Shown in pieces: positions 43,401 to 55,604 of a DNA stretch of 64,000 nt (position 1 is its first letter; every line of letters starts with the position of its first letter). Source of the stretch: Antedon mediterranea. Lineage: Eukaryota > Echinodermata > Crinoidea > Comatulida > Antedonidae. Location of the stretch: NCBI RefSeq assembly GCF_964355755.1, contig NC_092676.1, positions 10,646,288 through 10,710,287 on the forward strand, written 5' to 3'. Both the position numbers and the translations under genes were made by a program. The notes under the pieces were generated by a model, which searched no databases, was not told the origin of the DNA, and saw only the letters and a program-made list of their open reading frames with translations.

Positions 43401-46400
43401 AACCTAGTAGGAATCATATTGTAATTGTTTTGTAGGTATTATCAGCTCACTAAGTACCTATTATCAAAATAAATTAAGTTACAATGAATAATTTCTATTT
43501 ATTACGATCTTAAAATCATTGAAATATGAAAATATAAAATATTAATTTGTATTGATTTATTATAATAATGTAATTGACAGCCTCAACGAAGAAGAAAAAC
43601 ACCATATTAGGTAGGATCCTGTCATAAAATTCATGTCAAACTCATTTAGTTGTGTGCTGTTTTAAAACGTTGTTGTTCTTTATTTCACTATTGAATGTTC
43701 TAAGAATATTTTTAAAGGCTATTTTACCGAGTCTCAACGGCATAAAAAAAAACCTTGGTAGTAATAGATTTAAACTTAAAATACAACATCAGTCAGTCTT
43801 GTTAATTTTAATGTATTATAGTTTGCCTTTTGTGTTCTCACTTAAACTACTAAAGAGCAATACTATTTTTAGCACTAACATGTTGCCTTACTGACCATAA
43901 TTACATTGTTTAGGCCACTTTGCCTACTACTGATTTTTCTGTTGAATTGTTATTTGTGTTAATATGGTTTGTCATTGTACTTTGTGTAATACTTTTTATT
44001 GTTTTAATTTAAAACTGGATGTTTGTGTATGTAATGTAATGTATTTTGTAAATTTTAAAAAATGTTGCTGCTGTAATAAAAAAACAAAGATAAAGATGAC
44101 GCAATGACTCTGAATGCTTATGAAATGAGCACCATGCAATGATTGACTATGATGACAAAGATAAAACTGATAATGTTGACAAATTAATACATTATAACTG
44201 TATAATGTTAATACCATGTTAATGCATTTATCAACTTATATAATATCAGAATATTAAAGAATGAAACATTATGAAATAAAAGTTTAGAAATATTTTGTCA
44301 ACATTGACTTGTAAAGAAATCTATAGCCTAACTGACGGTAGAATGGAGTAGTAGAAATTCTAGATGACTTTATTATTTTTATTAACTAATTAATTTTTAT
44401 TTAATCTTTTAAACAGGATACTGTTTCAATCCAGGACGATCGATCCTACCTACAAAATCAAATACAAGACTTGACCACTGAATGTGAACATCTGCTTAAA
44501 GACAACGAAAGCTTCAGCAAGGAAATCAAAGCTTTGCGATCTAAGTTCCACCAGTTAATATTGGAGAAAGAAAAAATCACACAAGATTGCAATGATGATT
44601 TATTTGATTATTCTGAAGCAGTGAAAGAAAAAGAAGAAATAATTGAAGAACTGAATAAGGATGTACAGTGGTATACAGATGAATCCAATGCCTATAAGGA
44701 AAAGAATGATAAATTGCAAGCTGAAATACAACAGTTAAAAAAGTAAACAACTATTTATAGTTACCTTTTGTTACCATGTTGTAGAAAAACGATATTCATT
44801 CTGTACAATGTATGTTCACTTTGACCTAATTATAGTTTATTTTTCCTATGACTTATCTGGTAGTATATAGTCAATTAGTTGATTTTTTTTATAATTTTAG
44901 TAATATTTGTTTTTAAGTACTTCAGACAAACAGAAAATAACAGAAGAAAAGCTTTGTGAAGATAAAACTTTACTCAATACCAAAGCTAAGGTGTTAGAAA
45001 GGTGAAGTATTTATATTGTAATCTTATTGTTGTTTGGAATACTTAATGCCTAATAATTTACCAGAATTAAATAAAATAATGATTATCAATCACTCAATTT
45101 TTTTTTTCATTTTGTATTAGCGATATTGATGAAAAGAAAATTATAGTACAGAGACTTTGTGAAGACAACAATTTCCTGAAAGATAAAGCAGAGTTGTTGC
45201 AAAGGTAAGATTTAAAAATTAGTATTAAACAAGATGACCCATATATTCATTAACATAATTAATACATAAAAAATTACAAGATTTTGTGATAATAGTAACT
45301 TTTGTTCAATTAGGACTTTGAATCAACAAAAACTTAAAAAAGAAAAACTTAGTGAAGAGAATGTTTCCCTAAAAGACAAAACTGAGGTGTTACAAAGGTG
45401 AGATTAAAATTCAATTTATTACCATTACTTTTATAATAGCTATTTCTTAAGCTTTGATTATCATGGAAACATAATGTAATTATGGTCTCTTAATAGTAAC
45501 TTTTGTTCAATTAGGACGTTGGATCAACATAAACTTAAAGAAGAAAAACTTAGTGAACAGAATGTTTCCCTGAAAGCCAAAACTGAGGTGTTACAAAGGT
45601 GAGATTGAAAATCATATTAATAACATGAACTTGCAATGAAAAAGCTATTTCTCAAATTGTGATTATTATTAAAATGGTCTCCTACTAGTACTTTTATTTT
45701 ATAAATTACCAACTCTAAAAATAATAGAATATCTGTTAAGTACAATGGCATCTATTCAATACAATTAGAACATTTTTAATAACAATTTTTGTTTTTATTT
45801 GTTACAATTTTTTAGCATGGTTGATAAGCACAAAACTGCTGCAGAACGATTTGTTACTGAAAATAACACCCTCAAACAAGAACTTGAGAAAGTAAAATCA
45901 TCAGAAGATGAAAAAAAGTATGTGGTTTTCTTAAAATTAAATATAATTATTAAAGATGGATTTTCCCAAACAAAACAAAATGAAAAAGATTGTTAAAATC
46001 ATACTTTGAACATGCAATTTGCAGTTTTGATAAAGTTATTTCATTTTATATAAAAAGAACAACAATAATGATTTCACTTATAAAAAGACAAAATAAACAG
46101 TTTTTTATCTTTCGTGGGAATCACCCACCTTTATTGTAATTTCTTCTCAGTTAACTTTAATCAAAAACTTTCTGACAGACAATTTGACTATTTTTTTGCT
46201 TTAACCCTAGAGTTTATTCAGGTGATTCAATTTTTTTTTCATTCCAAATTTTGGTTAAATGGAATAACTACTTTCCATTACAATGAAAAATTGAAAAAAG
46301 AATTGTAAACAATTATTTTTTAGAGGACAATATATCTTTAATTTATTTTAAATATAAATATATAAATTATTCATTAGTGGGAATTGTTTTTCAAAATATT

Positions 46401-49400
46401 TTTCTTGTTAAATCTAATGAAATATACATTAAAAATTGTTGTATTTGATTAACATAGAAAACTGAAAAAAGTGTCTCTTATGATGGATGACCTGATTAAT
46501 GAAAACAACAAATTAAAAACTGAACTGGACTTAGCAACGAAAGAAAAAAAAAACACTGAAAATCTCTACAAGTACGTCATATATTTTTGGTTTTTTTAAA
46601 AATCATTCCTTAATTGAAATATAATCATATAAATCACAGTTTATGTTATTATTTTAGTGCCATGCTGTATTAAACTATATTTTCATTAACAACATACACT
46701 GTTGTGATAATTGTAACTTTTATTTCAACAGGACTTTGGATCAACATAGAATTAAAGAAAAAAACCTTAGTGAAGAGAACTTATCCCTGAAAGACAACAT
46801 TGAGGTGTTACAAAGGTGAGATTGGAAATCAAATAATAACTTTTATAATAGCTATTTCTTAATTTTTGATAATTATTACAATATGGAAATGGTCTATTAA
46901 TTGTGTATCCATTAAAAATGTAACTCTCTTATTAAAAAGTTATTATATCCATCATCAATGTAATGGTATAACTATTATGGTAGAAATGTTTTTATTTATG
47001 AAAATGTCAATATCATTAAACATAAATGTTAATATTTTTAATGTTAACATTAATTATAGCGACTTGGATGAATTGGTTTGGAAGCACAAAGAGTTGGAAG
47101 AATACAACCTATTTATGGAAGACATTTTTAATGAGAGAGATGCAGTCTTGTGTAGAAAAGATAGTGAAACGTAAGGAATTCTAATTCATTTATATAACTT
47201 AAACCTCAGACACATCTCTACTCTGAATTATTGGGATATTTAAAGTAGGCATTGACAAAACGTATATTTTTATAAAATGTATATATTTCTTTATAGTATC
47301 ATTGCTAAATTAGAGACAGAGAATATTCGTTTAAGTGATCAATTTCAGCGTTTGCAATCTCAATCACGAAAAGAAAGAAAAACACATGATGTATTTGGCA
47401 CCCGCAAACTAAAGTAAGTGTTAATTTTTTTTTTGTAAGGTTATTTTAAAATTTCCATCAAGTTCTAGTATCTTTATGAGGAACGTCTTACTGCTTTGAT
47501 TTTCAGAGTTGATTGCATGCTGCTTTCACATGTGAAGAATCTACATTGGTGCATTTAGTATTTCACTCAGTTGCTAAGTGATTTGTTTTCTTTTCTCAGA
47601 GCTATTCAAGACCTTGAACGTAAACTAGTTGATTTGAGATATAAGAACAAGACTCTTAAGCAACAACTTACTGATGAGAGCTTTAAGAATGACGCCTTAC
47701 AATCTACATTTGACGTGTTAGACATCCAAATCCACAATCACAGAATGAAAAGTGAGGAATTGGCGGAGGAGCTGGATAGAGCTTCAGAAGAGAATGATGA
47801 TCTTCAACAAGAGTTGGTACAAGTAAAAAAACTTTTGCAAAATGCCACCAACAACCAGCTGTAAGTAGAAATGTTGTGTTTGATAAGTATTTAGTACTCG
47901 AATTAAATGCAAATGTGAGCATTTTGTACAGTATTTATCTTAAGGCATAACTTTTTCAATTGTTTTTTAGTTTCTTCCAACCTATGGCAGTACATAACAA
48001 GAAGCTAATGGTTCAGAACGCATCTTTGCAAGACAGCCATCTGGGATTGCCTACCAACACCATTGGCATTGATCACATCACATCTGAAAATTCGCCACCA
48101 GATTTATACTCCAGCACAATGAATGCACTCAAAAGAACATCAAACAATGTTAATATTGCAACACTGAAAGTTGTTGAAAGCTTTGATGGAATCAGTAGCA
48201 ATAGTAGTGTTATTAGCAGCACAGATGACAGAAACTCCAGCTTGCCGACAACTAACCATAACATGACACCATCACATAAGGTAAGCATTACCTTTTCGGT
48301 TTAAGTTCTTAAGATTATGACGTTTACTAAGTTGTTTTAATGGAGTTATTCCATGTCTATCAACTAAATCATTTATAAAATTCACCCCATGATTTAAGTT
48401 CTTAGTAATGGAATGGCTATGTACATGTAGAACAATGCATACAATGTATATTAATTCTTATTTATGAAGTGTTATAGTTTAACAACTTATGTTACAGACC
48501 TATGTAAACAGACAATGGCAAGAAAATATGACATCAATGTTTGGGGAGCAAAACAAACAAATGACTTTATTTAAACAGCAAGTCATGGATGACATTGTTG
48601 ACATAAAGAGACAAGTAGCAGAGGTTTGTGCTATATGTGTGATTAGTGTTACTGTAATCTATTGTATTAATGAATACATTTCCATTCCACTCAATCACTG
48701 CCCATTAATATGACACCTTTACTGTAACATATGCAGCTACAGTAGGTCTAATGAATTATTATTTTGGAGTTTGTACTTTAAAACACTCATTCTTTGTAGA
48801 GCATTCCAACCAACAAAACTAATTATGTAGACAACAACAACACTGAAAAATCAGAAGAATTAACAATCCTAAAAAGAAAAGTGAAAACATTGAAACATCA
48901 ATTATTGGAACAGAACAAGACAAATGCAAGAAATGTAGCTTTAAGGTGTGTTTTTTAAATTATTATTTTTAAATAAGCCTACTCTTCTATGCTGCCGAAA
49001 AATAATTTACAAACATAAAAATCACAGATGTTAATTGTATGATGTTAATGTAGAATAATAACTTGAATTGCCGCCTACAAGATTTAATTGTTTGGAAATC
49101 TCCATTTCTGGGATTATTTTTCTTAATATTAAAGTTACTGTATTCTAATTACAGTACTGTTAATGTTCAAATTCAGTTTAAAACACCCATGCTATTTTTA
49201 ATCTCTAAATAGTGTACAAAAGGACGGCAAAATTGAATGTTTAACTGGAATAGTGGAAGCAATTACAGCTACGAACCAGAAGCTGATGGAAGGTAGTTTT
49301 GGCTATAAAGTCTGTAAATAAAGTAATTAAAATCACTTACTACACTTACTTCTTCAATAATTTCATTTATTTTTTAACTTGTTTGTAGAAAACAATGCCT

Positions 49401-50563
49401 GGAAAGCTTTAAAATATAAAAACATGATTTCTGCCGGAGACACAAAGCTTCAAAACAAAACAGAAACATCAAAGAAAATTGGAGATTCCAGCAATAGACC
49501 TACTATTTCAGATGTAAGTGTGTAACAATTGGAATATGATTACATTCAAGGGCATTAACATATTCATTATTTACATGAAAACATTAGTATTAACATTTGG
49601 AAATGCGAAATAAATGTGTATTTATTATATCTACACACACATTTTTTTTTTCTTCTCCTTTTTTTAGGAATCGGCCACAACTACCAAAACAATTGTATCA
49701 AAAGATAAAAGACTAAAGGCTCTATTTGCCCATCAAGAACAGAGAATGCACACAATCATGGAGAAGAGCATGGAAAGATCAAAGACCCAGATGGACAACT
49801 TTAGAAAGCAATTCAATGAAGTAAGAACAAAGTAAAACGACGATGATAATGATGATGATTTTATTTGAAAAGAAAATATACTTAATGCTTAACATTTTTA
49901 GATAAAACTCCTCCAATTAATTTGTGTATTTTTGTTTCTTCTAAAGATGATTTGTATTGCGAAAGTATCCAAATCTAAAGTTACAGGAAACAGTACAAAC
50001 AAGGACGACGATGACTTAACTGAGGTATGTTGAAGGAAAAATAATATTACTGTATTATAATTATGAACTCACATAAATAAAAAAGTTATTAAATTATTAT
50101 TAGTATTTCGCTCAGTTAGCTCTCTGACTTAGTTTTCCTTTAAATTGTATTTACCGTAATGATTTTTATTCTACTACTGTAACATTAACAATTTGTTACT
50201 GTTTTCTGATTTATAGGCAATGGGTGACATACCATACTGGACTACACATAGCACAGAAAATGATACAAATGACATCACAATCAGCAGCAAACCAACTCGA
50301 CAACCATCACAGTAAGTTTATGTTTACTAATTGTATACAATGAATATGCTAATAGCTAAAGGTAAAAATCTAATAAAAAAATCAAATATCTTTAACAATT
50401 TATAATGAACATAATATTACTTTTAACAACTTACAGGTTTTTAAAAACGGTTATTGTGTTATTATTATTCATTTATATGATTTTTTAATTTTTATTTTAC
50501 AGAAAAGGTCATAGCAATGAGACTGAGCACACACATACTAAAGCATTCAGAGGCTTCGTCTGA
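39323..50563 (+). CDS. large acidic coiled-coil protein, 32 coding exons, about 1,505 aa (family unknown)
   Basis: Thirty-two exons with GT/AG borders join in one frame (4,518 nt). Start Met at 39323 (MMTSSRLNAE); a second Met follows directly. Residues 11-630 are acidic, Ser/Thr-rich and low in hydrophobics (DDDD runs), likely disordered, with a triplicated exon (176-357). Residues about 632-1115 are coiled coil, partly from repeated 28-residue exons. Residues 1115-1218 are Ser/Asn-rich, followed by a shorter coiled region (QWQENMTSMFGEQNKQMTLF; HQEQRMHTIMEKSMERSKTQ) and a basic tail ending AFRGFV. No signal peptide, membrane segment or catalytic motif was seen. A cytoskeletal, centrosomal or ciliary scaffold would fit the architecture, but that is inference from shape only. 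Some exon borders may differ by an alternative site. Confidence 0.82.
40705..41587 (+). CDS. coiled-coil gene exons 5-7, a tandem exon triplication
   Basis: Exons 40705-40911 (207 nt), 41075-41248 (174) and 41423-41587 (165) all start with CATG-GATTATTGGGAAG-like DNA and end ...TTGGG|GTTAGTT. Products open H(V/A)DYWE and end PVTEDIS(V/I)ADD-type. All are phase 2 at both ends, so each can be added or skipped without shifting frame. Exons 6 and 7 are closest to each other. Confidence 0.85.
41694..42176 (+). CDS. coiled-coil gene exon 8 (161 aa acidic segment)
   Basis: Starts NADYLEDV, a variant of the HADYWEDV head of exons 5-7, so it probably shares their origin and then grew or fused. The rest is Ser/Glu/Asp-rich (SISETSSISEEIVSEASDNE). 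Ends CT|GTAAGT. Confidence 0.82.
42286..43081 (+). CDS. coiled-coil gene exons 9-12
   Basis: Exons 42286-42336, 42560-42640, 42748-42783 and 42913-43081. Three are micro-sized (51, 81 and 36 nt); all keep phase 2. Exon 12 encodes ESYIQDDIDTLITNKTDHVA and moves to phase 0. Confidence 0.72.
43124..44410. other. long intron 12 of the coiled-coil gene
   Basis: The largest intron (1.3 kb). It holds a possible alternative end exon at 43581-43610: acceptor TTGACAG, then PQRRRKTPY and TAG in phase with exon 12. Otherwise it is AT-rich. Confidence 0.4.
44417..44742 (+). CDS. coiled-coil gene exon 13 (start of the coiled coil)
   Basis: Encodes 108 residues with heptad spacing (YLQNQIQDLTTECEHLLKDN; KEEIIEELNKDVQWYTDESN). 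Phase 0 in, phase 2 out. Confidence 0.88.
44918..45598 (+). CDS. coiled-coil gene exons 14-17, four 84-nt exons
   Basis: Exons 44918-45001, 45121-45204, 45314-45397 and 45515-45598 are each 84 nt, phase 2/2, encoding 28 residues (four heptads). Exons 16 and 17 are near identical (LSE-NVSLK-KTEVLQR), and their flanking introns share TAGTAACTTTTGTTCAATTAG. Exon 20 (46732-46815) is a fifth member. Confidence 0.9.
45816..46815 (+). CDS. coiled-coil gene exons 18-20
   Basis: Exons 45816-45917 (102 nt), 46458-46571 (114 nt) and 46732-46815 (84 nt). They encode ENNTLKQELEKVKSSEDEKK, INENNKLKTELDLATKEKK and another 28-residue repeat (TLDQHRIKEKNLSEENLSLK). Exon 19 is the source-like copy of the orphan exon at 35785. 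Confidence 0.85.
47060..47860 (+). CDS. coiled-coil gene exons 21-23
   Basis: Exons 47060-47170, 47297-47413 and 47600-47860. They are coiled-coil throughout; exon 23 encodes LERKLVDLRYKNKTLKQQLT and EELAEELDRASEENDDLQQE. Confidence 0.85.
47971..48280 (+). CDS. coiled-coil gene exon 24 (Ser/Asn-rich linker)
   Basis: Encodes about 103 residues without heptads, rich in Ser, Asn and Thr (SFDGISSNSSVISSTDDRNS), separating two coiled-coil regions. Ends AAG|GTAAGC in phase 0. Confidence 0.84.
48498..50563 (+). CDS. coiled-coil gene exons 25-32 (C-terminal part and stop)
   Basis: Exons 48498-48623, 48800-48945, 49213-49292, 49389-49513, 49668-49820, 49947-50024, 50217-50311 and 50503-50563. They encode a second helical region, a DDDDL acidic patch and a short basic/His C-terminus; stop TGA at 50561-50563. 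No AATAAA is seen close by. Confidence 0.82.
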
Positions 50564-50734
50564 CTCTACTATCTCTATTATTTTAATTGAAAATTATTTA
50601 TCAGATTTATATCGTTAGTTTATATCGTACAGCAGGTGTTACATAATACACATTTTTGAAAAGAATAATTATAATTTATTATTTATATGAACTTTTGGTA
50701 TTATTTTAGTTTTTGTTAAATAATTATGTTGAAC

Positions 50735-50950
50735 CCAGATGTGAAAACGACCACAAATGTGAAAACGTATCACCCACAATGTGAAAACGACCACAAATGT
50801 GAAAACGCATCACCCACAAATGTGAAAACAACCACAAATGTGAAAACGCATCACCCACAAATGTAATAAACAGTGCCCACAAATGTGAAAACGCCCACAA
50901 ATGTAAAAAAAAAGGAGATTTTTTCGCCCACAAATGTAAAAAAATCAAAT
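50735..50950. repeat. minisatellite of CACAAATGTGAAAACG-type units
   Basis: About nine alternating units of GACCACAAATGTGAAAAC and GCATCACCCACAAATGTGAA lie about 170 bp after the stop of the coiled-coil gene, so they may fall in its 3' UTR or just beyond. Confidence 0.85.
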
Positions 50951-51130
50951 CAAATTTAGTGCTAGGCTCAAACAAATTTGATCGAGTTAATACATTATAT
51001 AATGATTATATTGAGTTGTTTCAATACTTGTGAGTTCACGATACGTCTGCTACAGTCGTCATTAAAGCTTTGGATTATTGCGTATTTTACGTAATAATAA
51101 CACATACGTACCTTGGCAATGATTTATAAT

Positions 51131-51215
51131 GGCTCGCGTGCAACGCGACTCTACAGCTCACTATGTCGGTCGGTCGGGTCGGTAAACACTAACTTGAGCA
51201 CGCGACTGCAGGTAT
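51131..51215. repeat. CGGTCGGT-containing repeat, copy 2
   Basis: Same order of motifs as 13838-13925: GCGACTCTACAGCTCACTAT, CGGTCGGTCGG, TAAACACTAACT, GCACGCGACTGCAG. Confidence 0.6.
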
Positions 51216-52490
51216 GTTAATAAATTTATATTGAGACAATTTTAACTTGTTCTTTTAACTTCTATCTGCCATGCCATCAGCTCTTTGATTTATATTTATA
51301 TACAGTATTATATTAGCAAGCTAGCTCAATTGCTTAGATTGTGGAACTGAATTCCAGGACCGCTAAAGGGATTGTCTATCAACCCATCGTCATCCGTGTC
51401 CTCAACAGTCAATTTGACAGTGATTCGCTATGATCTTTGCACAATTCTCCCTCCAATTTGGCTCAGACGTCATCAAAGTATTTTCTGGTGGTACAAGCAG
51501 CTGTAAGTTCACTCATCAGTAATCCTTGGCTACAAGTTCTTCAAGATCGAGAGTTCCTCTCCAGCAAACGGATTATTTTAACAATCCATATACTTTATCA
51601 TCAGGGTAGGCCAGCTACATTCCAACGTTTTGGCTTTATCTCGTCCCCACATCCTAATCATCCATTTTACTGCATTGAAGATTTACTAGTTTAACAATTT
51701 CATTTGCTACATACAGCGTGACACACAGAACAGGACAAGTGAATGGTGTCTGGTTCTTTTAATACATGAACAACGAGGAATAAAAACTCCCAAGCTAGAA
51801 TTATATAAAATATAAAAAGATGGATTTAGGATGAATACAGTACTATCTTGTTGCTTCTCTTCTGATTCTTGGAATGTGTAACCAATATAGAATTAGCCTC
51901 AAATCTCCTCCAAGGTCCTGTTGCCATGGCATATTTGATAAAAGGGAATTAAATCATTTGTAAAAAAAAAAAATATTCTATTGTGACCAAATATCACATG
52001 TCACAACAGTATACCGTAAGATTCTTCTATAATTCTTCTTCAATGTCTAATGATTCAGACATCAAGTGGTTGGGTACGAGAAATCGTGTTTTTCAGAAGA
52101 AATTCTACAAAAACATTCCCTTTAGTGATTAAGAATGGCACGGTGCATTGTCGATTAATGAAATTATATTTCTATCACCACGCTTCATTCAGATAAGTTT
52201 ATCGAGGATGTTTACAATAATTTCAGTACGCATCATCCAATATTTGTTACTGGAAAAAGTAATAAGTACCACACCGACGAGGGATATTCGGTATCTTTTA
52301 AAAACAGCTTAATTCCTGAAATAAAGACGGTAATAAGCACTTAATAAGCATTAACATTGTAATTTTGTTGTCAAAAGTCAATACGATCTTTCGGGTGACC
52401 GCTTACACGGGAGGTAGGCCTAATGATCATACAACTCTAATTGTTTTGCAGAAAATATATTATATAAATTACAGAATAGTTTTATTTTAA
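51216..52490. other. intergenic DNA, no gene recognised
   Basis: Short ORFs such as 51437-51694 show no family features. AT-rich with no clear repeat edges. Confidence 0.4.
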
Positions 52491-52494
52491 ATAT

Positions 52495-52885
52495 GTTAAT
52501 TATCAATTGTAGGCATTTGGATGTTCTAACTTTTAAACATCTTGCATCCAAAACTGATAGTGGAAAGCATTGTATCCCAACCAGATTTATTCGTTTGTGG
52601 AATAGCCTACACTACCGGTCAATATTAAAGACGCCTTTGTTTGCGGAAGTTGGGTACAATTTAAAAACATGTTAATGGACCACTTTAAAAATACTATGCC
52701 TCTTATATAATTATGGTATTAATATTACATATTTATATTGTTTTATGTTTTAATGTATGCTTTGAGTGCTGGTGTGGCACGCCTTATGGCGACAGTGGTC
52801 CTTCGACCGCTTTTGCCACTCCTTGGCACACTCAAAGTTTATGTATTGTTTTAATGTTGCTAAAATTAATAAAATAAAATAAAAT
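52495..52885 (+). mobile_element. LINE 3' end (C-terminus of reverse transcriptase ORF and 3' UTR)
   Basis: The frame reads TPTRFIRLWNSLHYRSILKT...YNLKTC and stops at 52673. This RLWNSL motif is common at the end of CR1/jockey-like ORF2 proteins. The 3' UTR contains CTTTGAGTGCTGG...CACTCAAAG and ends in (AATAAA)n/(AAAAT)n near 52880. 5'-truncated. Confidence 0.75.
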
Positions 52886-52889
52886 ACAC

Positions 52890-53282
52890 AAGACTATAGC
52901 CTAGCCTATCAGGCCGAACTACTACTGCAATAGAAAGCAAGCTAAGTCTTATGTGTACATACATCGAAGTAGTTTATAAAACAGTATAACACTCACCAAA
53001 GATGCCTCTAAAATACAACTAAAAACTGAACAGCTACAGTACTACTGTAGTAGCCTATTCTAGTTAACAGCATACAATCAAGCCTCTATACAGATAGCAC
53101 TTCACACTACCAAGTACAAAAGTCTACTGCCCAAGCCAGCATACTAGGCACGCCTGTGCACAATAAAACTTTATCTATGTGTACACTAACAAATAGATAG
53201 GCTATATAAACGTGCTATTGAATGCGTGGCCGTAAAGGGAGGTCGCCGCTTACGGGAGGAATAATGCGTATACGACGTACGA
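52890..53282. other. spacer between two LINEs
   Basis: No gene or repeat recognised; CT-poor spacer with several TAGCCTA motifs. Confidence 0.4.
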
Positions 53283-55510
53283 TTTATTTCATTTCATTTC
53301 ATTTATTTCATTTATTTATTTCACTTTACAAATATTTAAATATAAAGTGGAGGAGCCTAAAAGAAAGCAAAGCTTGTGGTGAATAGGCTCCTCAAAACAA
53401 AACAAATAAAATATAAATAATATAACACAATTACAAACTCCAAAAAAACAACAATTAAACTAATATCTTTTCTCTAACACATAAGTTTAACATGTTTAAA
53501 ACTAAAAAAACAAGTAAAAAATAGATTATATAAATTATTTAAGAAATATCAAATATATCAATAATAAAAGAATTTACAAAGAACCTTCAACCAATAATAG
53601 TTTAAATTGACGTTTAAATAAAGCACGGTTATGAGATTTTTTAAGAGATAAAGGAAGAGAATTCCAGAGTTTAGGTCCAGTGTATACAAGGGTATTCATT
53701 TTAAGACTAGTTCGAGTAAATGGCAGGTGATACTGATCTTTTTGTCTTGTTTGGTGAGTGTGGTATTGTTTATTTTGAGTGAATTTACTGGATATTATAG
53801 GTGGTAAGTGTCCGGCGGTTAATTGAAACATGATGACACCAACATTAAATCTATAGAGATCCTCAATTTTTAATATTTTATTTTTTTGAAAGAAATCTTG
53901 GGTGTGAGCACGAAAAGTTACCCCGGAGATAATTCTCGTTTCTGGATGAATAAAATTTTAGTAATAATTGATTTTGAAGCATTTCCCCAAGCAAGAACAC
54001 CATAATTTAAGTACGATAAAATAAGAGTAGAATATAAAATATTTAATACTTTTTGAGGAAATATTGATTTCAATTTATACATCATGCCAACAATTATTGA
54101 TAATAATTTGCAAAGGTAATTAACATGGGCTTTCCAGTCAAGTCTGTCGTCAATAAATATACCAAGAAATTTTGTGTTGGCTATTTGATTAATAGGAACA
54201 TTGTTGAAAATAATATCTTTTGGTAACATACTATATTTGTTACTAAACAACATAAAATTGGTTTTTAGCATATTTAGGGATAGCTTGTTTGCATGTATCC
54301 AAGTAGTAACCTTTTTTAGTTCTTGATTAACGATGTCACAGAGACTATCTGGATCATCATGTGAATAAAACAGACTTGAATCATCCGCAAACAGTATTGA
54401 CGACATGACATTAGATATATTATTGAAATCATTTGCATAAATTATGAAGAGAAGTGGGCCCAGAATCGAACCCTGGGGGACACCACATGTAACAGGTCTG
54501 CAGCTTGATTCAAAATTATTTAATGATACAAATTGTTGCCTATCTGAAAAGTAACTTCTAAACCATTTTTGAGCCACCCCTCTAATTCTATAGTTTGATA
54601 ATTTATGCAGTAAGATTTCATGATTAACAGTATCGAAAGCTTTGGAGTAATCGAGGAAAATACCAATTGTATGCATAGTATGATTATCTCTAAGGCTGAT
54701 GTAATCATGTCAACGAAGTGTAAAATGGCATGTGACGTAGTGTGCTTTTCTATAAATCCAAATTGAATGTTTGAAAAAATATTACACTGGTTTAAAAAAT
54801 GTAAAGTCCGCATATATACAAGCTTAAAAGACTAAAACATTCATTTTGAAGAAATTTAAGTCTTTCCATAAATACATCAAAAGACTTGTTAGCGTCATTT
54901 TCATCTAGAACTAATTGCCAATCAGAGTTTGCCAAACGTTCTTTAAAGTGAGCCAACGATTGGGGATTAAAAGAGTAGATTGTCTTATTACAATGACAGT
55001 TACAATGTTGATTAACCGTTAGCGAGGTTTTTGCAAATATCGGAAAATGATCCGATATATCGGATACAATAATTCCCGAGACCGGGAAAGGGTGGATATT
55101 GCTAAAAATATTGTCAAGTAACGTAGATGAAGTATCAGTTACACGTTTGGTAATAAGTGGAATAAGTGAAAATGAAATTAATGTATCTAGAAATTCACTA
55201 ATGCGTGCATTTTCATCGTGATGTAGTAAATTTAAATCGCCCATAATAAACACATTTTTATTTGTTAATGCTTGATGTGAGAGAATGTTTTCAATTTCAG
55301 TGTTAGATAATGATATGTTACTTTGTGGTGTACATGACTCCAACGACAATATTTTTTATTAGGACATCTGATTTCTACAAAAATAGATTCCAATATGTCA
55401 TTCATAAATTGTAATTCAGATAATTCGAATGTACAAGGCAAGTATATTGCTACACCACCTCCACGTTGATCGCCAGGTCTACTGTTTGTTAACAAATTAT
55501 AGCCAGGGAG
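53283..55510 (-). mobile_element. CR1/jockey-like LINE with endonuclease and reverse transcriptase, internally deleted
   Basis: Minus strand. The AP-endonuclease shows GDQRGGGVAIYLP, IFVEI, VFIMGDLNLL, TLLDNIFSN and SDISDHFPIF (about 55480-55060). The reverse transcriptase starts abruptly at CNIFSNIQFGFIEKHTTSHA, then FLDYSKAFDTVNHEILLHKL, GVPQGSILGPLLFIIYANDF, catalytic LFADDSSLFY, NTKFLGIFIDDRLDWKAHVN and GPKLWNSLPLSL near the C-terminus. The linker and first reverse-transcriptase motifs are missing at about 54810, and several frameshifts break the frame. The 3' end is an (ATTTC)n-type tail at 53283-53330. Confidence 0.92.
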
Positions 55511-55604
55511 TGAGTAAAGGTTATGTGAAGAATCAGATAGCCAAGTCTCTGTGAGACCAACAATTGTATATACAATTAAATATTAAATATTAATATTTAA
55601 TTAA

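Noticed and set aside
46114-46308. Plus-strand ORF inside the coiled-coil gene
   Set aside because: Falls in intron 18; exons 18 and 19 join in phase without it, and its composition is hydrophobic unlike its neighbours.
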